64,000 bases of DNA from Krasilnikovozyma curviuscula. Lineage: Eukaryota; Basidiomycota; Tremellomycetes; Cystofilobasidiales; Mrakiaceae. Location: contig MVAQ01000054.1 of assembly GCA_014825775.1 (NCBI GenBank), forward strand, positions 41,610 to 105,609. Reading direction: 5' to 3'. Under the pieces are notes generated by a model. The model made no database searches. It saw only the letters and a program-made list of their open reading frames with translations, and was not told where the DNA came from. Within the stretch, counting starts at the first letter, position 1; the number at the start of each line of letters is the position of its first letter. The translations under genes and the position numbers were made by a program. Below, in pieces: positions 11,938-23,963 of the stretch.

Positions 11938-14900
11938 CTACCTAATAATCGAGACAGCAGCGAACCCTGCCATAATCCAATCCATAACTTCTCTGCCTTG
12001 AACATTCAACTCGTCTGCTCCCTCCTTCAAGAAACCGAGCCTCTCAAGGCCCTCAGAAACGAAGTCGACGCCGGTCTCGATCGAGTGGCATACTGCGATG
12101 ACAGTAGGGAACGTTCGGAGGTGCTTCTCCTCTTGAATCTGGATCTGAGACGTCGGGTCTTGTTGGGGTAATGAGAGGTCGACAACCGGTTGCATCGCGC
12201 CAAGAAGTCCGCCTGGTGAAGATGGAGTTTCCCATGATGGCCACTGAGGCACAGCGGCCAGGCTGTGCAGAGAAAAGACGAATAAGTTTAATTGGTAGAA
12301 GAAAACCAAATGAGAACAGAGCTTACTCTGATGGGTCAACAACTCTGGCGACGATACGGTACGACGTGATTGGAACCAATCGAGCAGACGTGAAAGGAAT
12401 TGAGAAGTGGGCACGAGGTGGTTGAAACTGAATAGACGAAGGGGCTTGAGAACTTTCGAGATCACTAGCTGACAGCTTCAATGGAGGCGGTAACGACTGG
12501 ACCAATGAAGGTTGCAGCGCTGAAGTTGGAGACTTGAAGAATGCAGGCGAAGTTGGTGAGTCGACTGCCTTATCTTTGCTCTTAAAGCGGAGCATGGACT
12601 GAGAAGTTGTTTTTCTGATCGTTTTAGTTGGATTAAAGAAGGATATTCGCTTCTCGTGTTCAGCATGCTCCTTATCAGTCGAACAGTCACATTCTTTACC
12701 AGCGGACCCAGAGGTTGATGATCGGTTGAGGTTGATTCGCGAGAATGAAGAGGGTGGTTGAGCTGACTTGAAAGGTGCTATATCATCTTCGTCATCGAGC
12801 TTAGCATGACCTTCCTCAGAGTTAAAAGGAACGAAATAGACCAAGACGTGGTTCTCACCGACGGACGGTGGAACACTCTTGTTCTGTTGTCTTGAGGATC
12901 GAATATGACCACTAAGCCCACCGAGGAGACTGCTCTTCTTTGGGGCGTTGGAGCGAGATGATAGTTGATCCTCGTCGTCCATGAAAGAGTCGTGAGACGA
13001 TCCGACTGGACTCCATGCATTGCCGGTGAACTCGACGAACTCTGAGCTCCTCCTTCTTCCACCGGAAAGAGTATCCGTATTAAATATAGGCGGATGTTCG
13101 ACATCAGGTGACGGCGGTGGAAGCATGGGGATGATCATTGCTGGCGCGTTGGCTGGAACGTCCTCCCAAGCTTTCCCTTCCCTCTGCTCGCCGTGTCGGT
13201 GAGTAGTTCGAATATCTTCAGTGTCTTCGTAGTCTGAATCACCAAACTGCGATGATGAGGCCACAGATGGTGTGATTCGGTGGTGCATCATTGAAGAGTG
13301 GTCCTTAAATGAGGAAGAAGTGACGGCAGCGAAACCATCAGAGATGGAACGACGACTCCGAAGTGCGAACCCTACAGCCCCATCTTTCAGCTTGTCGGAG
13401 GTCTTGTTGGATGAAGTACCTGCCGATAGCCACGGAGGCACGTAGTTACTCTCGACGGGCTGTGTCGGTTCTATTGACGGAGGAAAGAGCGAAGGGGAGG
13501 ATGAAGACGCTGCTTCTGGCATAAGACGAGGATTGTTGATGTTGGAAGTGGTTGATGAAGTATGATTGCTTGTTGGGAGGCTATGCGAGACTGAACCACG
13601 GAGAGACTGAAGCCATCCAGCTCGCTTCGGTTTCTTGGTCGAAGATGAAGCTGTGGCGGGAGTTGGTGCGAATTGATCAGGCAGAAATGATTTCTCGTAG
13701 CTTCTCGGAAAGAGTTCTCCACCTCCAATCGACTCTCTACCCTGACCATGCGAGAGTCTGTCAGATTCACCGCTAGTATCCTCCGAGGTTCTTGAGGCTT
13801 GATTCGAGAAACTAAGGATGCTTCGATTCCTCTCCCTAGACTTCGTTCTTCGTTCGCTTCCAGTACTAGGTCGTTTCGCGGATTTGTCCTGAGCCTTCAA
13901 GCCCAACCTAACTTCTTCGTTTCCTTGTAAACTCTTAAGCATCCACCCTCCACCACCTTTTAGATGACTGACAGACCAAGCTCGGGCAGGGAACGACGTC
14001 GCTCGAACCGTTGCTGGGAGTGGTGTTGGAGAGACCGTGTATGAGCCAGTGAGGAGAGAATACCACGTCGCTGAGTTGCTGTTGCTAGCAGAGGCGCTGT
14101 ATGGAGAGAGTGAAGGTGTTGGCAGCAGGGTGTACGTGGATCGCGATTCAGTGAAAGTTGGGTCGTGGCGGTGAACAAAAGAGGAGAAAGCTGAATCAAA
14201 AAAGCTCTCGTCAGCGCAAACTTCTAGTGTTGGCAGCAATGGCCAACAAACTTACAGTCATGAGGAACGATTGATGACAAATCAGGACGTTCATGAGGAT
14301 CAATGTTATCCAATGGAGCACCAGCAATTCCACTCAAAACAAAGTCCAAGTCCCAACGGGGTGAGTCAGGGGCAGTTCGAGTCCGACTCGAAGATCTCGA
14401 GGCTGGGCGTGGGGTAGCTGGAGTAACAGAGAGCGCCGCCAGAGTGGAGGCTGACGTCGAATGAGATGATGATGATTGCACGTTTAGTTGCTCAGATGAT
14501 GATGATAATGAGATTTGTTTAGTTGGTGAGGGAAGGACATCGGCGTGCAGCGAGCTAGACCTTGCGGGTATAACAATCGGCGCAAGAAGCACATCTTGAG
14601 GAGGACTGTTTCGGTTGACTGACGATGACGGTGAAGGCTCTGTTGGGCCTGATAATATTGGTGAAGATGAGCCTGAAGTGAGGGGTATATGTGGTTCTGA
14701 GGGTGGTGTGCCGAAAGACAAATCTATAGTTTCTGGAGCTAGGTTGTATAAACGAGGAGTGTTGTCTAAGTTGCATGAAGAGGAATCATCTAGTGGTGGA
14801 AGCGGAAGTGATGAAAGAGGCGAAGGTGATGGAGCTGAGTGGAAGCGGACTGGTGTTGACGATACAGTGGAAGGCGAATGGTACGTTGACGACGGCGCTT

Positions 14901-16138
14901 CGCTCACGCCTCTGAGCTGCCTATTAGGAGGTGGTGTTGGTTGGTCGAAGAAACTGTCATCTTCGACATCATCGTCATCATCGTCCGATGAGGAAGTTTC
15001 AGTGTCGACACCACTTCCTTCACCATCGCCATCGTCCTCATCAGACACCATGTCATCGTCTTCATCAAATGAAGTCATTTCATTGAGGTTGTGTTCAACA
15101 ATCAGAGCAGAGGCTGATTGAGTAGGTGGAAGTAGAGGTGAGTGCTGGGATTCCATGATGCAGTGCGGCTGCTGTTTGCTGGTTGATGAACCTGAACTGC
15201 TGCTACTGCCTTCCCCACCGTGTTCCTTCACGTTGAACAGCAGCCCCCCTTCCATTATGCTCCTCGCCATACTCTCTCTTCTCCTTTCATCTCTCAACGA
15301 AGGATCGTCCACAATCTCGTATCCGTTCGCTGACTTCGAACCAAATGGATGCAAGCCATAGCTTTGAGTGCTACCGTTCGAACTTGGTCTGGCACCGAAT
15401 CTGAACTCTGAGAGACCTGAAAACACTGGGTTGGACGGGTATTGAGCGTAGTATTCTTCGGTGGGGGAAGCTAGAGGTGTTGTTGATGTCGAGGGATCCC
15501 ACTGCTGTTGGAGGCCATATCCGGAAGATCGACGTCGTGAGGGCGAGAGTGAGGAGGGCGGAAGGCTAAATGGACAGATGGGATAGTCCAAAAGAAAATA
15601 GATAACCCATAGAAGAAAAGAAGAAAAACAAGGAAGCGAAGAGCCAAAGTCAGAACCGGTAAATAATGAAAAGCGCCACCGGCGCCGCCTGGGTCGAGCG
15701 AGGCTCAAACTCAAAATTCCAAGTGATTTTGACTCCAAGGCAGACGAAGCTGTATGCTTACTTCTTGATGATCAGATCACCTCCCTTTTTGGATGGAGAG
15801 TGTTTTGTCGGTGTGGGACAGCTAGTATCTCCCTTCAAGCTGATTGCGCTCCCTCGCCTTCCTTCAACCAAGCTGCGCAAGCTGCCCCTTCGACCGTCTA
15901 GCGGCACAAACTCCAAGGGAACATCGGGTGGTGACGTTGACAGGAGAGGAAGTGCTGGTAGTAGCGTGCTAGGATGGACTTCAATAGGCGAAGAAGACAG
16001 ATTTCCAGTCCTGAATTTTTTTATTCGGAGTCGAGTAATAGCACATTCCGCAGAAGAGTTGAACGATACACCCAGGAATTTTACGACAGCAGACACGACC
16101 GCACAAATATAAGAGAATAGAACAATCAAGTCAGTCAT
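11938..16138 (-). CDS. large unrecognised protein with N-terminal membrane anchor
   Basis: Four exons: 16138-15762, 15565-14256, 14190-12327, 12262-11938; 1291 residues with consistent phases. The first ~25 residues (MTDLIVLFSYICAVVSAVV) form a hydrophobic segment, likely a signal anchor. The remainder is mostly low-complexity and polar: Ser/Thr/Pro-rich blocks, an Asp/Glu cluster around an SSSDDDDDDVEDD run, and many R-x-x-S sites typical of regulated phosphoproteins. Two more ordered blocks stand out: a short one around WDLDFVLSGIAGAPLDNIDP, ending PHDSFSSFVHRHDP across an intron, and the C-terminal ~110 residues with SYRIVARVVDPSD and an amphipathic end. I do not recognise the family. It may be a fungal-specific membrane-tethered regulator; this is inference from composition only. 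An extra upstream exon cannot be excluded. Confidence 0.8.
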
Positions 16139-18412
16139 CTAGGTAAGAGGTGCCATTTTGAATGAAAAAAAGAGAGTCTCGGAACGAAATTTGGTACTAA
16201 CGGGATTGAGCCTCTGCGACGATCGTCGAAGTGGGAGGGCTGGTGCTGTTGAGCCATATAGGTAGACTTCAAGGCTGAATGCCTCCTATTGGACAGAGTT
16301 GAAGCCAGCTTGAAGACAATCCACTAGCCAGGTCGAGTGAGGACCTGAAGAAAGGAGGAAAAGTATCCCAAGGAGACTTTTTCGTGCACCCCAGAAGCAC
16401 CGTCTCCTCTTCCTTCTGGATCTTTAGACCACGGCCAGGATAGAAACTCTGCTGCTGCTTCCTATGATTTGAATTGTGGTTGAGACTGGATCTGTTAAGT
16501 AATACAAGGAACGAGAAGATGGCGATAGAATGTTAAAAGGTCGCCCAGACCTGTTGTTGAGCAAGACCGGTAGCAGCAGTGGCGGCGCCCTGCGGTGAGC
16601 TGCCTAATTCAGCTGAGGCCAATGTTTCAAACAACTGTTTATTGCCTTGTTCAGACAACGAACCCAACCTGAGCTCTTCATCGAGGCGATTTTTCGTTAA
16701 TAAATTTGTATAACAAAAAAGCAATAGAACCAGGCAGATGGGAGCGTCCCATGAAGCATCAAGACTTTCGTGCGGTCCGATGTCAAAAGCTGCGTATGAA
16801 CAGCAATCATTCACTGGCGCAGCCTTGAAAGTTGTCCTGTTTAATACATCAAACTTAGAGGTGAGAGATGAACAGCGAGAGCTAAAGAAGACTGCTCTAC
16901 ACTGAGAGCGCTCGGGTCAACGGTGATGATCTGATTCTACAATGGTGACCAGTCGACAAAACATCTCCGGTTCACAGAAATTTCGAAGTTGAATTACGAT
17001 AGAAAGTTATTGTGGTCAGAACCATCAGCCGTATATATGGTGCTGATGCTGGAAAGGGCCAGATTGTGCGTCGACTTGTTGCTTTCCCTTGCAAGTGTTG
17101 CGGTTGATGTGGTGGTTATGTTCCTGAAAGGTCCAAAAGGTGGGTGTGAGAAGAGACTGAAAAAGTTCTGGATGGAGGATTCGGTAAGTGATTTGAACCT
17201 ACACCTCAAACTAGCCTTTATTCTTAGCTCGATATAGTGCCACCTCGGGCTCTCGATTCGAATCACGCTGCGTGAAGTTCTTGAGAAAGTGCAACTCAAT
17301 GGCAAATGAACCCAAAAAAATCACTGTGTTTTCTGCTCTTAGTGGAAGAAAAAGATTTTCAGACACCAAAACGACTCAATCTGTTATGATCTCTTTGTCG
17401 AATACCAAGGACAGTCCCATTATGTAGAAGAAATTGATAGTGCATCATAATAAAACTATCATATACAAGTTCTAGATATTCAAGATCCATTCATAGCCCT
17501 CAAAGCCATCCTTGTGGTCTTGCGACTAGGTGAGATGGTCGCATACTTACCACTGTACTGAGTTTCGAGCTGTGTCCACTTAGCTGCTACAATTTACGTA
17601 AAGCGGAATATAAATCAGCGTTATGATAAATTCCTTTACTTATTGGAATACGGATTATCCTCTAGTAAATGAAACACCGCAGTGTCACAAATGATGTTGT
17701 ATTGATGCTCCCGCAAATATCAAGCTAGTAATTGAGAAATCAGCCTTCAACAGCTCAGTGAATGGTATCGGTTGCAGTAAATCAATCTATTTGGATTCTC
17801 TCAGACTCTTGGAACTACAATGAAGGCGAGGGGATGCGTTAGACATTTGAAACTGACAGCATTTTCTAATCGCAAGAGTTGCGGTTTGTCCTGGGGTACC
17901 TTCCGTTGTTGCCAGAGAAGCCTAGAGTCAGACTAACTTAGAAAAGGGCAAAGTCTCTACACGCAAGTTTTTACTGTAAAAGAGATACGTCCACGACAGA
18001 CAGATGGTACTTGAAACTATGATCGAACCCTACGGTCGGAATACAGTTTCTATCAGATCATCCACTTCGTAAATGGGGAGGACAAAAGAGATGTAGCTGT
18101 CCCTTCTTCATGCTCTAGTGGACTAAAAGCAGCAGAAAAGAGAGAGAGAGAGAGAGCGCGCAGCAGCTCAAGTGAGATGGTCTGGTCTGGGTCCTTGAGG
18201 AGAAGCTTGAAGTGGTCACTTGGACAGCTACGTTACTCTGATCCATGGATAGAAAAGAACAAGCTTCAGACAGCCATGTCATAGGAAACAGCTGAGTTTC
18301 CGTCGAACTCAACCCCAAAACAGTGGCTGGTGGCAAGCTCCAAGTCAGTGGGCCTTTCGCGGCAGGCGGACGAGTCGCTTGACCTGTAACACCCCACTCA
18401 CAAACCCAAGCA
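16139..18412. other. 2.3-kb gene-poor region between divergent genes
   Basis: This lies between the starts of two divergent genes and should hold both promoters. A minus-strand frame at 16533-16814 (93 codons) ends in a plausible polar segment, but it lacks an in-frame start upstream and includes an AT-rich, intron-like piece. A GA run occurs near 18137-18154. No RNA gene is recognised. A non-coding transcript or a small multi-exon gene could hide here. Confidence 0.45.
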
Positions 18413-21400
18413 ATGAGTGGTAAACCGTCCCTTTCATCCTTCGCTCAGAGCTTTCTGAAGGCACCATTGCAGAAGTCAATCATAGGCAATCGAGATGAAG
18501 ACGAGACCGCAGGACCTGTGAGTGCATTTGGTTTCGTTTCCGCGTAATGGCTAGGATACAAACAGGAGGAGTCAGCTGGAACACCTGGATTGCAGCGGAT
18601 GGAAGGAAGGGATCCTGCTGGGGTAATTCGGCTGAGCGGTACCTTTGATGGATCGATGAGATCGATGGATGGGAAGGTTGGCGAAGCTGCTGCGTCGTGT
18701 TGCTTATCAGGGCGAATGTCACCCCCCAGAGTTTCCTCTCAGATTATCAATCGAGCTCAATTTTACCCCATATGGACCTCTTTAATTCTGGTGCTGACAT
18801 ATTTCACCTCATCCTCCGCACAGCTCTTCCATTCGACCTATTCTCACGGTGAAAGCTCCTCCTTAGCTTCACTACCTCACTTATTTGGTTCTCAAGATCC
18901 ACTGGACATTGAAGCCTCTATCCCGTCATCTCCAAACATATATCATGGCAGAAATGAGGTGGAGGTCACTTACCAGCATGGTGAGGACGACGAGGACTAC
19001 GAGAACGAGAACCCGTATATCAGAAGCGGAGGTAATGCTCGAAGACAGGGTGAGCACGGTTTTCCCCACTAAACGATGTTACAAACAGTGTAATAACGAC
19101 TTGAACTACTGTAAGAACAATCACATCTATTACATGGTTCTTCCACTCAACCTTCACCAGCCCAAGCTCCAGCAACAGCCAGGAAACCTTCCTGGTTCGC
19201 CCACCAATCGCTCTACCCATCCTCATCGTCCTCATCTTCGTCAATAACATCACAGGACAACCACAAGCACCATCATTCTAGAGCCTCTTCGACGTCTTCC
19301 TCAGGATCAGATCGATCGTTGACCTCCTCGGCCCCACTTCATGGTTATTACGCCAACGACGACGAGGAGGATGAAGACGAAGACGATGTACCCAGAGAGT
19401 TTTTGAATGAACATCTGTCTTCTCCAACGAGGAATAACGGGTCTAAGTCAGGAATTGCCGGCCTCCCAAAGAGCTCTCACAAAGTGCCTGGCGGATGGAT
19501 GAATGGGATGACTGAGCGGCTTCTCGTTGTCGGAGGAAGGGGCAGTAAGTCGACAGCAGCTGGAGAAGCAGCGACTCCCAAGGTCGAGAGGCTATCGAGA
19601 ATTAGAGGTGGTGGAATGACGGATACTTTCTTGGGTGGCCTCTCGACTGGAGGACGAGGAGACTGGAGGAAATTTAACGACTCGTCGTGGTTGGCGCTAC
19701 ATCTCCTGTGTCTAATGTTAACATTGGGAATGTTCCCATTCCTTTGGGGATCCAGCTCAACTGTACCGCCGTCAACAACCCCCGACCACACTGGCATCAA
19801 GTACAAATCACCATTCTCAACGCTCCTTCATACTCTTCCTCTGCTATCACTCCTCCTCATCATCAGCACAACATTTGCACCGCTCCTTCTGTTCCTTCTT
19901 TCAAGCCGCCAACGCATCCGCTATGTTCTCATTGGCGTCTGTCTTGCCGGGGTTACCCTGATTGCGGGAAGCGGCTGGTGGATGTTTGTCGAGTCATTCG
20001 ACACGTCTGACGAGTCTACTGGTGGAAGATCTCTCTGGTGGGCCAAAGGAGGCTGCAGGCTGCTTTCTGCAATGTTGACTCTCGTCAGTGGACTAGTCGG
20101 ATGGATTGTCTGGAGGAGGAGGAATATGCTGGAGAGAACCATAAATGTGGTTGAGGTGAGCTCACATCCATTGACTATACTGAATAGTTTCTGACCATTG
20201 ATTTTACTGAGTACAGATATCAGCAACCTTCCTTTTGGCTCACCCACCCCTGTTGCTCTTGACACCCCTGCTCCTCATCGCCTTCTCCATCCTGTCATTA
20301 CCCATTCTCACCATCCTTCTTCGGTCAGTCTTTGATGTTTCTTATTCATCTGTATTTCTTTCAGTGAATACTGACCCTCGTTCCTCTCTCAAAACATCAG
20401 ATTGCTCCTCGTTGGTTACTACGAACATCCGTCTGAAAACACCTGGTCCTACCACCTCAAGCCTCGTGCTGGCTGGCTGATCTTTGGTGTTATCTGTGTC
20501 TGGCTCTGGACTTGGGGGGTTATGCGAGGAATTGGGAAGGTGACCATCGCGATCATGGTCGGAGAGTGGTATTTCTATCGGTGAGTGCAACTGCAGTCCA
20601 CCCTAAGAGCTTTGGAAGTGTAAGCTAATAATTTTCTTGTCATGATTTTGGAACGAAACAAGTGATGAACCACCGCAGACCACTCAAGACCCTGCGTTTG
20701 GTGATTTCAAGCTGGAGTCGACTAAGATTGCTTTTGACAGAGCGACGGGACCGAACTTGGGCAGCATCTGCTTGTCAGCTTTGTTAATGACTTTTGTAAA
20801 GATAGCTTGCTGGATTGCAGCTGAAGGCAAACGGGTTAGCCACGTCTCGCGACTCTTATGTCATAGTCCGTGCGCATTGACAAATTTTGGTTTTCCAGTT
20901 GACCTCACCAAAGAACGCTCATCTTCCGGACTTCCTACATCCCCTCAATGCGCTTGAACCAATTTTTGCAATCCTTGTCTCCTTCCTCGAACAGCTCAAT
21001 GGCTATGCTCTAGTTTACGTCGGTGTCACTGGTGAACCGTTCTTAACGAGTGCCAGGTCTGTAGGTGGATTGGTAGCCAGAAGAGGGAGATCTGGTGGAC
21101 GTAAAGTGCTTGATTGTGAGTAGGCAGAACTACTGCGTCGTTCCTCGTCGATAATCTCACTGATTAGTTGCGTTTACCCTCTAATCAGACGCCTTCCTTC
21201 GTCTTCTCCTCAACACTGCATCCCTGGCCATCGCATCTCTTGTGGCTGCGGCCGGATACCTCTTCGCTGTCCACGCTTTGAATGACCCGCAGAATGCGCC
21301 CTTTGCAGGAATGCTCTGCGGCGGCATCGTATTCCTCACTGTGCGCTTCTCGCTCGACGGCCTCAGCGACACTTCCGACGCACTGTTTGTCTGCTCCGCC

Positions 21401-21490
21401 ATTGACGCAGAACATGGTGGGCAGCACTTTCCTGAGGCGAACGTCGCGATTGGTGGGAAGAGGGCGGCAGCTGGTCAGAATGTTGTGTGA
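18413..21490 (+). CDS. choline-transporter-like protein (CTL/SLC44, PNS1-type)
   Basis: Eight exons: 18413-18517, 18566-19049, 19161-20155, 20217-20323, 20401-20580, 20663-20834, 20899-21115, 21189-21490; 853 residues. The first ~330 residues are polar, apart from one hydrophobic stretch near residues 85-105, with His- and Asp/Glu-rich runs. About ten hydrophobic helices follow. Family landmarks include FDRATGPNLGSICLSALLM before a helix and ALVYVGVTGEPFLTSARSV in the C-terminal part. These match the conserved HxGS and G-x-x-F-x-x-SA positions of the CTL family (Pfam choline_transpo). Relatives move choline or ethanolamine across plasma, mitochondrial or vacuolar membranes. Yeast PNS1 itself has no proven choline activity, so the substrate is left open. 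The long acidic cytosolic N-terminus is larger than in many homologues. Confidence 0.9.
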
Positions 21491-21536
21491 CGTGAGATCG
21501 ACGAACGCACGCCTGTCTTGAGTTGGTGCTTCTCTC

Positions 21537-21567
21537 TTTCTCTCTCTCTCTCTCTTTCTTTCTTTGA
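21537..21567 (+). repeat. CT/CTTT microsatellite in a 3' UTR
   Basis: A pyrimidine run of CT repeats followed by CTTT units lies about 50 bp after the CTL stop codon. It is a simple sequence repeat. Confidence 0.8.
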
Positions 21568-21969
21568 TTAACCATGCTAAGTACATAGTATCCTTGTTCT
21601 CTTCATCTTTCCTGTTGCCTTAACATAGATGATTTCCTATCACACTTTCTAGTTGTACCATTTCCATTATTCGCCCACAATTCTATCTCTCATTCGTCCC
21701 TCTTGACAGGTTTACTTCACACGAATTAATTTTCTTTTGGCACTGTTATAATGCTAATGAGCAGGAAGACTTTCTGGCTTCGCGTCCAGTTGACGCGTTG
21801 CCCTTCGCCACCTTGTGACGTGCTCTGATCACACCATCGAACTTGGGAGTCCTGAAGGTATTTAAGAAGTGCTTGTCACTAGATTCCATTCTTCCTTCAA
21901 CCTTCATCATCTCCGGACGGTCTCTACAACGTTTGTAATCGACTTGGGATCTCCCGGCTAGATGGAAAC

Positions 21970-22146
21970 ATGACTTATCTCGACAGGATTTCAAGACAAG
22001 GTGAGTCAAGATCCTTATCTTTTCCTGCTCTTATCGATCCACCGTCGCTTATTCCTCTCTCAGTATCCCGCCTATGCGATCCTCCTCTTAACAATCGATA
22101 TCATGTGAAAGCTCGGAAAGGCTTCGTTAAGCTTCTGGCTCGATAA
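21970..22146 (+). CDS. candidate 37-residue spliced small ORF (doubtful)
   Basis: An ATG at 21970 opens a 31-nt exon ending in AAG followed by a strong GTGAGT donor. A pyrimidine-rich CTCTCTCAG acceptor leads to a second exon at 22064-22146, in phase, ending in TAA. The predicted peptide begins MTYLDRISRQ and ends in the basic ARKGFVKLLAR. The splice signals look genuine, so a spliced transcript is plausible; coding is uncertain because the peptide matches nothing I know. It lies between the CTL gene and the Cys-rich NmrA-like gene and could instead be a spliced non-coding RNA. Confidence 0.25.
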   Translation: MTYLDRISRQGESRSLSFPALIDPPSLIPLSVSRLCDPPLNNRYHVKARKGFVKLLAR

Positions 22147-22457
22147 CCCTGCCGTCACCCAGGTGGAACTCTGCCAAGATTCAAGCACAACGATAGAATT
22201 TCTTGAAGGCTTTTGAAGAGACGCAGCCCGCTTTCTCAATGGTAAGCCGAATTTCTGCAGCATTGAAGATTGCGGCTGACGAAGCGAATGATTGTTTTCC
22301 TTGCGCGCTGCCACTCAGACCCCAGAAAAAGGGCTGTCACTCAAGTGGTATCTGTCTCTTGTAACGCTTTCGTTATCTTCAAACCCCACTAAAATCTGAA
22401 TGCAATCCAAGCTCCGTGCGACTTTGAAGCTTGAGCGAGTCACAGGACCTGGCTGAG

Positions 22458-22467
22458 TGGTATATAA
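22458..22467 (+). promoter_or_regulatory. TATA box of the Cys-rich NmrA-like gene
   Basis: A TATATAAAT element lies about 100 bp upstream of the ATG at 22565, with a C/T-rich stretch between them typical of a fungal 5' UTR. TATA promoters in fungi are often inducible. The minus-strand paralogue has an equivalent element at a similar distance. Confidence 0.6.
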
Positions 22468-22564
22468 ATGCTCCAATCTCCCATCTCAACTTCCTTTCAT
22501 TTCCTCACCCCCATCTCTTCTAAGCTCCAAACCATCCAAAATACTGTCCAATATCTTATCCAGA

Positions 22565-23963
22565 ATGTCGATGTCCTCTTCTAACGGAATCAACTGCGTC
22601 TGCATTTTCGGAGGCATCAAGGGCATGCAGCAGTTGTCGACTGGCCTTGGCTACATGGTCGCGAAGGAATGTCTCATGGCTGGCGGCGGAATGGAGATCA
22701 GAGTATGTTGCAGAAAAGACGCTGTGAGCATCGTTCTTTCTGGAGGTGATGTATCTCATTGGGTTTTTCAGATTCTGACCCTGCGCAATTGTTTTCGCCA
22801 TCTCGCCTTCAACCTCCGAACGCCATCGCATCTAACGTCAATGTTCGACTTGAATTTTACTGAAACGCTTCTTCCAGGCTGAATCTCCTCACTGCAAAGA
22901 GCTCCAGATGATGGGAGCCAAAGTTTGTATCATTGACTATGATGACGAGATGGGCCTTGAGGAATGCATGAAGGGTTGTGATGCGTGCTGTTGCTTCCTT
23001 TCTGGAGAAGGTCTTGGTGAGCCTCAAAAGTGTTTGGCAAGATGTGCCAAGAAGTGTGGGGTCAAGCTCTTCTGTCCTTCGTGAGTCCGTACCATCTCAC
23101 ATTTCATCATCTTCCGGACTCGCTGACCTCACCCTCCTTTCTCTTTCCCAGCGAGTATGGAGTCAACACTCGCATGATCACCGATAAGAGCTCACCATTA
23201 TACATCAAGAGAGAAATGCAAATGTACTGCGAGGAGATCGGCCTTCCTTACTGTTGCTTTTTCTGTGGAATGTTTGCTGACTTTGCCAGAACTTTGCTCG
23301 GGTAAACGCTTCCCTCTCCGCTTATCTTTATCATGAGCTTTGGCTTACTCATCGTTCTCCTTGTGTTTCATTTTCCAGTGTAAAAGACAACTGCTGCTGC
23401 ATCGCTGGAAAAGGTGAAGAAAGGATTTCTTGGACTGGCTTGGATTGTGTTTGTGAGTAGCACTTCGCCTTGACTTTTTTTCAATGAGAAGACAACTGAC
23501 TTTGAATGCCTCTCAACTTTCAGGCAGATTTGTTTGTTATTGTCTCAGAGGTGGGTTGTGGTTGCATTTCTTTCACAACTTCGAGGCACTCTGACTCTTG
23601 ACTTTCTTCACAGACATGCCAATGACTGAGCTAGCCAACAAATGTCATGCCATTGAAGGATCAAGAAACAGCTTCATGGAATGTGTTAAGTTCTATAACA
23701 AGAGACACGGCTGCACTTTGAAGGTCGAACACATGGAACCAAAGGCGAGTCGATCTTCTTCTGGTCATATTTGATTAAAGCATTCTCTAACCAACAATTA
23801 TTATCTACAGGAGGCTCTCAGAAAATGGACTGAAGAAAAGGACTTTTTGTCCTACCTCAGATATGAATGTTCCACTGGCTCCTGTGTTGTTGATAAGGAA
23901 AAGAACCTCTCTAACGGCCTCTGGAAGCAATGGTCTCCAGCCAAGGTCGAGGAGTTTTTGTAA
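22565..23963 (+). CDS. cysteine-rich NmrA-like (atypical SDR/isoflavone-reductase-like) protein
   Basis: Seven exons: 22565-22723, 22878-23080, 23152-23301, 23379-23452, 23524-23550, 23614-23744, 23811-23963; 298 residues. Residues 1-50 hold a Rossmann-like glycine-rich turn (FGGIKGMQQLSTGLG), and FLSGEGLGEPQKCLA and CPSEYGVNT mark the NmrA/isoflavone-reductase-like fold, which normally binds NAD(P). The striking feature is about 32 cysteines (about 11%), with clusters DACCCF, PYCCFFC, DNCCCIAG and LDCVCRFVCYC. The minus-strand paralogue at 48.5-50.1 kb has 2 at the aligned positions. Substituted sites include core hydrophobic and surface residues. The last intron uses a GC donor (AAG/GCGAGT). 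No signal peptide is seen, so the cysteines should be cytosolic and reduced, free for thiol chemistry or metal binding; this is inference. Enzymatic activity is not assured. An annotator might call it simply an NmrA-domain protein. Confidence 0.88.

Noticed and set aside
14615..15121. 168-codon plus-strand frame opposite the large unrecognised gene
   Set aside because: It is an antisense shadow of Ser/Asp-rich codons (TCA/GAT repeats give Ser-rich reading on both strands).
16533..16814. 93-codon minus-strand frame resembling a small protein end
   Set aside because: No in-frame Met upstream before a stop, and an AT-rich intron-like segment sits in the middle; alternative splicings all end in early stops.
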